DNA from: Strigops habroptila | Lineage: Eukaryota; Chordata; Aves; Psittaciformes; Psittacidae | NCBI RefSeq assembly: GCF_004027225.2 | Contig: NC_046358.1 | Coordinates: forward strand, 8,711,284-8,775,283 | Direction of reading: 5' to 3' | DNA: 64,000 nucleotides | Part shown: positions 15,901 through 23,396 of the stretch, piece by piece | Position numbering within the stretch: the first letter of the stretch is position 1 | Layout of the letters: each line of letters starts with the position of its first letter | The notes under the pieces: model-generated | Databases searched by the model: none | Told to the model about the DNA's origin: nothing | Seen by the model: the letters and a program-made list of their open reading frames with translations, nothing else | Translations under genes and position numbers: made by a program

Positions 15901-18900
15901 AGTGACCCAGTTGGCTGGGGGCTGTGTTAGTTTTGCACCTCACTTCACCACCACTACCAAGGACACAACAGCAGCTCCCAGCTCTCAAGCATGATAAGCC
16001 AGATGAGAAGACCTCATGGGCAAGACCCAGCCCACATGCTGCTATTTCTCCAACTTCAGTTTATATGGATTAAGTGGGAGAATTGAGACTGGAATAGATG
16101 CTCACTGAAGTGCAGAGTGGCAGGTTTGAATCCTAAGCAGTCTGTTACAGGTTAGGCAAAAACAGTAACTTGTGAGACTCTACTGGGTCTATTTCATCCA
16201 GTTCTGGACCCACTGAAGTGAAGTGCAAGGCTTAGCAGGAAAAGAATTCCACCCACATGTCCTGAGGAGTTTGCCCAAGAACAAAATTTACAAAGAAGAG
16301 CAACAGTTCTGTCAGCAGCTATAAACAACAGTCTACTACTGTGCTTTGCTTTTTTTCCTGAAGTAACAGCCCTCACATACTAACAGTGACAGCATTTTAC
16401 AGAGGATGAAAGCCACACAGTGACTGAACCGCAGAGACACAATTAGAAGCTAGAATTCACCTAATCTCCCAGCAAATATAATTTTCAGTAGATAATCGCA
16501 GTGGTAACTTTTAAAACAGAATCTCACCCTACCTGCACCTTGCTTTCTCTGGCTGCAAGCTTGTGTTAGTCTGCCTACCTTGCAAAATCATTAACACTTT
16601 CCCAAGATTTGCATCATTAACTCATTTTCTTCAGACCAGACTATGCCTTCCATCACATGCACAATCTTCAAACACAGCCTAATTACACCAGCTCAAACCC
16701 ACTTGCTTCGCCTGTGCAATCTAAGGAAAGCTGCACAGGAGACAGCCAAGTGTGCAAGCCCACAAAGAGGCATCTTACGAAAGCAGTGAGGACTGACTAA
16801 ACTCCTGAAGATAAAGTGAGGGTCATTATTCCGGAGCCAGCACTCCTCTACAACGACAAACATGAGTTAACTGCATTAATATCCTAGTCTGATACCAGAA
16901 TCACACTTGGGTTTTAGGCAAATTATAGTTTAAGGTCACCAATACCTATTTTGAATATTCTTTTGGTCATTTCCACTCCGATCTTTAAGACAAAATAATT
17001 AAGAATCAATACAAGCCTATCACCACCCTTCTCAGACCGTACCGTTCTTTCTTCAGCATCTCCCTCTCCTCCTGAAGGCTGTTGCTTATCATAGATGTAA
17101 GGTTTCCTTCCTGGACAGCAGTAAAGGCCTCAAGGCTTGTCCCAGATGAAAACCGAGCAGCTGGAGACTGGCTGACAGGTGTAGAAGTGAAGCACATCTT
17201 CGGTTTTGAGAGGGGGCGCTCAGCACTTACAGGAGTTGGGTTGATTCGCCTTGATGGTTTGCTTTTGCTGCAAAAGTGTGAAGCAATTGCACTGAAATCA
17301 AGCTAACCAACAACAGAAACATTAGGTCTCAAGAAAGATATGCATTCAACTCTTCCAAAGAGCCTAATGCTAAATAAAACAGATATGGAGTTGCAATACT
17401 GGATTTCTAAACTGTACATCTATTTGCTGACTTTAGTGTGGCCACTGAATAGAAAGTCATTGAGCTACAGACTGCTAAAAACAGCCTGCTGACCCTTGCT
17501 GCAAAATTCATTATCAATCATCAAGCCACAGAGCAGGTAACACAGTGCCACACAACTCCTTCAAATATTTTCAATTTGAGAGGACAGGATATGCCACTTA
17601 GTTTTAGTATGAAACTAATTCACCTGCAGTTTCTAACAGGATCATGAGGAAGAAAAATACAAGAAAATAACAACAGAAACAATCAAGCATTAAGCTGCCA
17701 TTGTCTGTCTATGAGAAGAGTCCAGGTTCCTCAGTTACCGTAGGTACTCTTAAGCTTAGGGAAACCCATCCTTCTTGCATATACTGCCTAGATTTGTCCT
17801 TGGGAAAAGGATCTGTATGCAGCAAGAGATACACTGGAACTGAGATACAGGAACATAAAGCATTACACTTCTCAAGGAAATGCTGGTTGCTACACATTAA
17901 TTGCTTTGGTGTTCTCAAACTCGCTATAGCGTTGACTTCCAAACACTCTGACCTCTTTCCTCACTCCTTTTCCTAGTGGCACATAGTGCAATTGGGGAAG
18001 AGAAACTTACTGCATACGCTGGAAACACACCTTATCTCCCTTGGCCAAAGCATCACCCAGACCCAGCACCTGGATCTGCTGTACAGACCCACAGACCTAT
18101 CAATTTTCAACTGCAACTCCGCATGTCCAGCTACAAAGTCCCTTTTTCAGGGCTCAGCGCCTGATGCATGGAGCAAACAGGCTGAGATGAAAGCCTTGCA
18201 TTTGGTAGTGAGGATTTTAAAGCGTAAAATCTCAAAGAGAAAAAGGCAACCACAACACAGCTGCCCAGAAGCTAAGCCAAAGCTTAGCCAAAGTCACCGG
18301 GGAGACCAAAGCTTGCTGCAGACCAAAGAGAACACAGACCAAAGGCATCAGCCAGCTATTCCATCCATGATCACACAGCACAAACGAAGCTGCACACTAA
18401 CTAACATCTGTTACCAGAAACCACAGAATGTCAATCTGAAAGCTTTTTTGCTAGCATCAGTAAAGCTGAAGAGCCTTCCAGGACTGCTCTTCATTAGCAA
18501 TTGCTATTGTTAAACAAGAAATGTGAAGAGCCAAGATAATGCTGACTTGTTAGAACATGCAAGGACAAAGATGTGCTCAGCTTCCTATCAGCTGGTCTGT
18601 GCACCAGCGAGCTGCAGGCAGCATCACAAGTGAGAGGCTAAAGAGGCATCTTGGGTGAGTTCACCAAGTGGAAACCCAACTACCCACTGAAGTGATATTC
18701 CCTTCATGGCAACCGTGACAAAGCGTTCTGACCAAGGAGCCCAGAAGCCAGGCCCCACGAGGTGTTTATTACAGCATCTTCCCACACAACAGGATGAGCT
18801 AGTGAAGGAACAGTAACCTGCAGCACAATCTGAATGAGGCAGCAAGGCAGACTTGCTCTTACTTTGTCCAGCCAGAGGCAGCACCCATGGGTGGAAACTC

Positions 18901-21900
18901 CTCCAAGTTGTTAAGATTTAGCTGGCTGGGTGGGGATCTGGCAGAAACAGGAGGCACTTCACTCCATTTCCTTCTCCCTCCGCTCCACGATGCACTGTCA
19001 CTCTTTCCATCTTCCTCTTCAGTAAGGCAGTGCCCCAGATCCCGAGCTACCGGCCGGCCAGAGGCACTGACTGAGCCGCTGCCTTTCCTTCGGCCTCGTC
19101 TCGCTGGCAGGGCCTCCGGCATGGCTGTCAGGAAGCTGCCCAGGCTGGCCTTCTGAGATGACCGCTTCTCGCCATGGTTAAGCAGAGGGCTGTACCCAAA
19201 GCTTGGGCTGCTGCTGGACACCATGCTAGGGAAGTCACCACAAGGGCTGGACAGGCTTGACCCAGAAAAAGAAGAGGAGCTGCTGGATGCCACAGCAGGA
19301 GAAAAGCTGGTATCTGTGGTGCAGGTGGTCACTGAAGTCCTTTGGGAAAAGAGCTGCACTCGGCTGCTGGTGGCATGGCCTGCCCTCCTTTCTGATCCTG
19401 TCCTTTGGCTCCCATGGGCCTTGGAATTGGGAGTTTTAGCAGGAGTAGAGGGTCCGTTAGTCAGGATCTGGCTGGTCTGCTCCCTTAAAAAATTTAACAG
19501 AAAAGGCACAAAGTCTTTCTGAAGCAAACTAAGAGATACGAGCTTCTCATGGATGTGGTTCTCCTACAAGGAAAGAGGACAAAGCATTAATATAAAGATG
19601 CTGCCTGATTCCTTTTGTCCATGTGCCCAGACTCATTTAAGTAGTAACTGTGGAGTTACAATACACAGTTAAAACCAACATGACTTGTCAAAGCAGGTCA
19701 CTGAAATTCAAGTGACCTTAGCACTGCTCATAGATCTGAAGCTCAGCCTCCACACAAGCCATTTTGGCAGAAGTTTTCACACGGAGTCATTCACTTTGGT
19801 CTTTGACTGGGAAACTGTTCCACAGAAACATCACTAATACTTACTGAAGCTACAGCCAGGGAGAACTTGGGAGCACCTGGCACCCCTAAGTCCAGCATTT
19901 CAAAGACTGAAGCAGCTAATTCCAACAGAAAAATCTAAAATCTGCAACTTCTCCATTCCCTGTTTGTCTAGGAATGCCACCAGCTTCCACAGAGGGGTGC
20001 TGCAACAACAACCGTTCAAGCGCTTTGACTCCTGCAGTGCCAAATACAAGACCAAGGCTGCTCCTCCATTTCAATTAAATAATTTTGCTCCCATGAGACT
20101 TCACTGAGGTCAAAACAGAGACTGCACAACTTTAAGGTACATGAAGTTTATACTTGTGAAACTTAAAACCCAAACTAAACCACAAACTTAACACATTTAA
20201 GATCTAAATAGCTGGTGGTGATCTTAAAGGGTAAATCTAGACAAAAAAGACCTCAGTTACAGGCATAGTTCAAAGTTTTGTACACTAGATACAATTTCTT
20301 TTGTTCCTAACAGTGCATCAGGTTTCTCTTTCCTCTAAGTGGGATTCAGCAACATTTACAACAAAAGAAACAGCTCTCACAGGCAGCAACTTATTCCTTA
20401 CTAATATTGAAGTAATTGCACACATATTCCTGTTTATTTATATTCACACCTTCACTAGATGAAAAGCCAAGAAAGAAAATGCTATTTCTGAAGGACTTTT
20501 TTCTATGAAACCAGGCAGTGAAAGCGTGGCCATGACAGGGCTCCTACAATCCTTGACACCTATGCTGAAATTCACATGTGAAAGTACAAGACCAATTCGG
20601 CTTCCTGGAGAAGCAGAAGTCACCAACACAGCCTGGATAACAAACCGAGCAGCCACAGCTCACTGCTTCAGCATTCCGTCACCCCATGAAAAAACACAGG
20701 TCAGAACACAACCCCCGTGAGGTGCTGGAAGACCCAACTCCTTACCAGCTCCAGTCCGAAACTGCCACGAAAACTAGAGCAAGATGTAGCCTTCCATTTC
20801 CTGGGGTGTCCCCCGGGTTTAGAATCATAGAATAGTTTGGGTTGGAAGGGACTTTCAAAGCTCATCTAGTCCAACCCCCCTGCAATGCAGGGACATCTTC
20901 AACTAGAGCAGGTTGCCCAGAACCACATCCAGCCTGGACCTGAATGTCTCCAGGGACGGTGCATTCACCACCTCTCTGGGCAACCTGTGCCAGGATTTTA
21001 CCACCCTTATTGTAAAGAACTTTTTCCTCATGTCCAGGCTGAATCTCCCCTTTCAGTTTAAAACCATCACCCCTCATCCTATCGCAACAGGCCCTGCTAA
21101 AAAGTCATTCTCCTTTAGCATAGAGGCACAAAACCAATCGCAGCCTGTGCTGTGCACAAGGTCAGGAGTTTCTCCAGCTGAATTTCCAGAGCACAACCTG
21201 CTTTTGCTCGTCTTTCTCTGTGCACGTTAACAGAAGTCTGGTTCCTCCATGGCCAGATAACAGCAATCTGTCAGCAGTCACCAAGCCTCCTGCAAACCTT
21301 ATATCCTCCACACCCCTCACCCATGCACTGCTACCCGAGCTGGCAGCAGCTCAGACTTCATAAACCTCCACAGGTCTGCTCCTACAAGTCACAGTTTAAG
21401 ACAACATAAAATGCTGGTCTCTTTTTCCCGCACAAGTTTAGGATGACAGCGATATGTGAGTAACTCATGTGGGTGACAGCAGTGAGTTTTGATTTTGATC
21501 ACTAGGTAACATGCTCTGAGGGGCTCAGGCAGAAAATGCTTTACATACAAACAGTTTCTCTACAGTCTAATGGAAGGTGTCCCTGCACATGGCAGGGGGT
21601 TGGAACTAGATGATCGTTAAGCTCCCTTCCAACACAAACCATTCTATGGTTATCGGTGAAATACAAGCACTCACAGTCCATCTGCGGTTACAAACGCTTT
21701 TATTACCACAGGAAGCCAAGTTCTCCAGCCATACCCCATCAGAAAACTCAGCCTGCAAACCCCACGAGAACCTTCCCCCTGTCCCTCCGCAAGACAGGCG
21801 GGACGAGCAGCCGGCTTGCACCAAGCACTCAGGACCGAGCCGTACCCCGGCTCCTCCGTCTCTCTCCGGGACTCTCCCCGCCAGAGACGCGGGAAGCGCC

Positions 21901-22540
21901 ACCTGCGGTGTCCCCGCTTCCCTCAGGACACCCGCTGCCCTCCGCTCCGCTGCCCCGGTCTCCGCTGCCACACGAGCCCGGGGGCCGAGGCACCGCCTTC
22001 GCGCCGCGCTTCCCGCGCAGCGACCGCCGGCACCTCCCTGCGGCCGCCTCAGCCCTGGAGCCCGCGGCGCCACCACCTGCCAGAGGCCGCGGCCGCCCGC
22101 CCCGAGCGGCGCCGAGCTCGGCCCTAAGGGTTTGAACGGCTGCCGGTGGCAGCGCGCCGCCGGCCGCCTCGCCTTCCCGCCGCTCTGCTCAGAGCCCGCC
22201 CGCGGCGGGGGCGGTGCCGCCCGCTACTACACACGGAGCTCGGCCCCATGTCCCGGCCGCAGACGGGCCGCTCGCCGGGCCCCGGTTTGTCACACGCGGG
22301 CTCATCCCTCACAGCAGCATGGACCGGGGCCGGAGCGGACAAACTTTCCCGCACGGTCCCGCCGCGCAGCGGAAGAAGGGCGGGCGGGAAGGAAGGAAGG
22401 CAGGCAGGCAGACTGAGCGGACAACACGACCCGCCGCGCGTTACCTCAGCTGGGCGGTGGCCGGGGCCGTGCAGGAGCCACCGCACCACGGCGGCGACCG
22501 CCACCTCCTCCCGCAGCAGCAGCTCCAGCACGGCCGCCAT
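882..22540 (-). CDS. CDAN1: Codanin-1, 5' nineteen coding exons (3' end outside window)
   Basis: Codanin-1 binds the histone chaperone ASF1 with CDIN1 and controls S-phase histone supply; human mutations cause congenital dyserythropoietic anaemia type I. Coding exons, in gene order: 22540-22445, 19563-18863, 17267-17043, 14864-14671, 14235-14116, 13225-13147, 12768-12648, 11337-11228, 10537-10448, 9443-9368, 8324-8116, 7338-7224, 6407-6264, 5602-5436, 4836-4755, 4055-3966, 3153-3099, 2077-1944, 985-882. All have AG/GT borders and the 18 junction phases are consistent, giving 2912 coding bases (about 970 residues). Blocks matching the human protein include [55 protein letters not shown] and [16 protein letters not shown]. 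The human protein is about 1230 residues, so roughly the last quarter lies beyond position 1; no further exon was found in 1-881. Residue numbers in the exon entries come from this reconstruction. Confidence 0.95.
1489..1737 (-). repeat. CR1 LINE fragment, inverted
   Basis: Begins ATCACAGAATGGTTTGGGTT and continues through CTCTGGGCAACCTGTGCCAG, the reverse complement of the CR1 3' region. CR1 is a non-LTR retrotransposon whose copies are normally 5'-truncated. It lies inside a CDAN1 intron. Confidence 0.9.
1944..2077 (-). CDS. CDAN1: CDAN1 coding exon 18
   Basis: Residues about 892-936. [15 protein letters not shown] and [10 protein letters not shown] match human [15 protein letters not shown] and GGFMRKITPT. 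Donor CTGCAG|GTAACA. Confidence 0.94.
3099..3153 (-). CDS. CDAN1: CDAN1 coding exon 17 (55 bp)
   Basis: Residues about 874-891. [18 protein letters not shown] matches human [14 protein letters not shown]. The smallest coding exon seen; donor G|GTGAGT. Confidence 0.92.
3966..4055 (-). CDS. CDAN1: CDAN1 coding exon 16
   Basis: Residues about 844-873. [10 protein letters not shown] aligns with human IPTVPEDLFF and [10 protein letters not shown] with VDTVAPEHGL. Phase 0 at both ends, acceptor GTTTCAG, donor TTG|GTGAGT. Confidence 0.9.
4755..4836 (-). CDS. CDAN1: CDAN1 coding exon 15
   Basis: Residues about 816-843. [20 protein letters not shown] and VLGWLFQ match human [17 protein letters not shown]. 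Found by reverse translation, as the exon is only 82 bp. Confidence 0.91.
5436..5602 (-). CDS. CDAN1: CDAN1 coding exon 14
   Basis: Residues about 761-815. [34 protein letters not shown] and [15 protein letters not shown] follow the human sequence through this helical region. Confidence 0.94.
6264..6407 (-). CDS. CDAN1: CDAN1 coding exon 13
   Basis: Residues about 713-760. [20 protein letters not shown] and FLPYR are almost identical to human; ends in [11 protein letters not shown] before GTAAGA. Confidence 0.94.
7224..7338 (-). CDS. CDAN1: CDAN1 coding exon 12
   Basis: Residues about 674-712. [20 protein letters not shown] then an acidic [10 protein letters not shown] tail. The acceptor CTGAAG at 7339 was chosen over a second AG 7 bp further in, because only it keeps the frame (SYQFNQ, human SFQFNQ). 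Confidence 0.92.
7580..7614 (+). repeat. CR1 LINE 3' tail
   Basis: CCCATTCCAACCC then CTATTCTATGATTCTATGAT, the terminal octamer repeat of CR1. Only the extreme 3' end remains. Confidence 0.75.
8116..8324 (-). CDS. CDAN1: CDAN1 coding exon 11
   Basis: Residues about 605-673. Contains [40 protein letters not shown] and SAG, all matching human. Donor is GGAAG|GTTAGA, less common but in phase with the next exon. Confidence 0.94.
9368..9443 (-). CDS. CDAN1: CDAN1 coding exon 10
   Basis: Residues about 579-604. [20 protein letters not shown] followed by KQLIQ matches human [20 protein letters not shown]. The exon is only 76 bp. Confidence 0.93.
10448..10537 (-). CDS. CDAN1: CDAN1 coding exon 9
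   Basis: Residues about 549-578. [20 protein letters not shown] and [10 protein letters not shown] match human [20 protein letters not shown]. Confidence 0.94.
11228..11337 (-). CDS. CDAN1: CDAN1 coding exon 8
   Basis: Residues about 513-548. [20 protein letters not shown] and FKKQR are among the best conserved codanin-1 segments. Starts in phase 0 after TTTTTCACAG. Confidence 0.94.
12068..12333 (+). repeat. CR1 LINE fragment with intact 3' end
   Basis: Runs from AGGGGTAATGGCTTCAAACT through TGGAATGGGTTGCCCAAGGA to ATTCTATGATTCTATGATTC. About 265 bp, relatively young looking, in a CDAN1 intron. Confidence 0.92.
12648..12768 (-). CDS. CDAN1: CDAN1 coding exon 7
   Basis: Residues about 472-512. 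[20 protein letters not shown] and [13 protein letters not shown] match human [14 protein letters not shown] and RLRAAYEGSVAKV. Confidence 0.93.
13147..13225 (-). CDS. CDAN1: CDAN1 coding exon 6
   Basis: Residues about 446-471, with [18 protein letters not shown] matching human SIHDCVFFAVQVLE. A long T-run precedes the CCTTAG acceptor. Donor is GA|GTGAGT. Confidence 0.92.
14116..14235 (-). CDS. CDAN1: CDAN1 coding exon 5
   Basis: Residues about 406-445. [19 protein letters not shown] is nearly identical to human; the acidic tail [14 protein letters not shown] is divergent. Too broken by introns to appear as a long open frame. Confidence 0.92.
14671..14864 (-). CDS. CDAN1: CDAN1 coding exon 4
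   Basis: Residues about 341-405. Starts [13 protein letters not shown] and ends [14 protein letters not shown]. Human has LELVALVYSSCIAE at the same place. The acceptor joins CG|A in phase with exon 3. Confidence 0.92.
17043..17267 (-). CDS. CDAN1: CDAN1 coding exon 3
   Basis: Residues about 266-340. Contains [20 protein letters not shown] and CFTSTPVSQ, then [13 protein letters not shown], all aligned with human CDAN1. Donor is GAACG|GTACGG. Confidence 0.93.
18863..19563 (-). CDS. CDAN1: CDAN1 coding exon 2 (large, Ser-rich, ASF1-binding region)
   Basis: Residues 33-265. Begins ENHIHEKL, then the conserved [12 protein letters not shown] block, then a fast-evolving serine-rich stretch (about residues 110-155). 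A basic [10 protein letters not shown] segment near residues 187-196 lies where the human protein has its ASF1-binding B-domain-like motif. NLEEFPP near the exon end is conserved with human. Acceptor is TTGTAG, donor is ACAAA|GTAAGA. Confidence 0.93.
20820..21100 (-). repeat. CR1 LINE fragment, inverted
   Basis: AGAATCATAGAATAGTTTGG at one end, then the standard inverted CR1 3' sequence including CTCTCTGGGCAACCTGTGCC and CATCACCCCTCATCCTATCG. In CDAN1 intron 1. Confidence 0.93.
21568..21655 (+). repeat. CR1 LINE 3' fragment
   Basis: AATGGAAGGTGTCCCTGCAC, GGTTGGAACTAGATGATCG and AACCATTCTATGGTTAT are the last 90 bp of a CR1. It lies just outside the CpG island. Confidence 0.88.
22445..22540 (-). 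CDS. CDAN1: CDAN1 coding exon 1 (start codon)
   Basis: Residues 1-32. The start [19 protein letters not shown] matches the human N-terminus almost residue for residue. The ATG is in a GGGAATGGCGGC context that also fits a YY1 site. The exon ends at GAG before GTAACG, phase 0. Confidence 0.93.
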
Positions 22541-22544
22541 TCCC
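22532..22544 (-). promoter_or_regulatory. YY1-like element over the CDAN1 start codon
   Basis: On the minus strand GGGAATGGCGGCC fits the YY1 core AANATGGCGGC closely and includes the ATG of CDAN1. YY1 sites at this position near the start are common in housekeeping promoters. Binding is not shown. Confidence 0.45.
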
Positions 22545-22930
22545 GGCTCCCGCCGCCGCCGAGCACGCGCACAACCCGCGCCGGGGCGGGCCCGTCGTGT
22601 CCCGGCCCCCCTCCCCTTCCCCTCCCTAGCGCGGGCGGGCGGTGGCGGGGTTCCCGGCGGGGAGGCGGGCAGGGGCGGGGCGGCGCGGGCCGGGCGCGGG
22701 GCCGGGCCCCCCCCCCCATGTCAACACGCGGGGCACGGGGCGCCTGCGCCGGCCCGGGCGCGTCTTTTCCTCTCATGCGCGGTATTTGCTTCCCCGGCAG
22801 GGCTCGGGGCCCGGCCTAACGGCGGCGGCCGCTGGCCGGGGCCGGGGCAGCGGTGCCACCCCTCCGCCGCGGCTCCGCGCCCCTCCCGCCGGCGCCGGGC
22901 GGGGTCCGGCCCGGCCCCCTTTGGCGGAGG
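22541..22930. promoter_or_regulatory. Bidirectional promoter between CDAN1 and the Myb/SANT gene
   Basis: The two ATGs are 390 bp apart and point away from each other. Elements seen: a GC box GGGGCGGGGC at 22672-22681, an 11-C run at 22707-22717, an NRF1-like GCGCCTGCGCC at 22740-22750, and a CATGCGC half site near 22774. No TATA box was seen. This is the usual make-up of a housekeeping bidirectional promoter. The transcription start sites were not determined. Confidence 0.7.
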
Positions 22931-23396
22931 ATGGCCGAGGAGTCGCCGAAGAGGCGCAAGGCGAATTTCAACGAGGCGGAGACGGAGGTGCTGATCGAGC
23001 AGGTGCTGAAGCACGAGCAGCTGCTGTTCGCGGCGGGGCCCGGCCGCGCCTCGCCGGGCCAGAAGCGGAAGGTGTGGGAGCTGATCCGGCACAAGGTGAA
23101 CCCGGTGGCCGCCTGCCCCCGCGACGTGGAGGACCTGAAGAAGCGCTGGCGGGACCTGAAGCGCCGCGACCGCAGCAAGCTGTGCCGGCTCTCGCAGGGC
23201 TGCGGGCCGCCGGGCCCCCCCGCTCTCGGCCTCCTCCTGGCCCCTGAGGAGATGCCGCCCGCCGCCGCGCCGCCCGCCCGCCGCCACCACCACCACCACC
23301 ACCGCGCTTACGGCTCCCTGCTGCCCGCCGAGGCCGTGCCCATCGTGGGTGGCATCGACACGCTGGAGCTGCCCGGCGCCGTCGTGGGGGAGATGG
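22931..23396 (+). CDS. Myb/SANT gene exon 1 (DNA-binding domain)
   Basis: Encodes residues 1-155 and one base of codon 156, within the CpG island. Donor is GAGATGG|GTGAGT. Carries the whole DNA-binding domain. Confidence 0.88.

Larger units (their letters stand above)
986..18862 (-). other. CDAN1 introns 2 to 18
   Basis: The stretches between the listed exons are introns of about 0.4-2.2 kb. They contain the CR1 pieces listed separately and scattered A- or T-rich runs. The longest gaps (14865-17042 and 17268-18862) hold no recognised gene, RNA or repeat beyond chance open frames. Confidence 0.7.
19564..22444 (-). other. CDAN1 intron 1
   Basis: Largest CDAN1 intron in the window, 2.9 kb. The distal part carries two CR1 fragments. 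The last 600 bp before exon 1 are extremely GC-rich and belong to the CpG island. A small GGAA/GGCA tandem (AAGGAAGGAAGGCAGGCAGG) lies near 22390-22412. Confidence 0.7.

Noticed and set aside
17986-18513. 175-codon open frame on the plus strand in a CDAN1 intron
   Set aside because: It starts at GTG, not ATG. The composition is ordinary and there is no recognisable domain. It is most likely a chance open frame.
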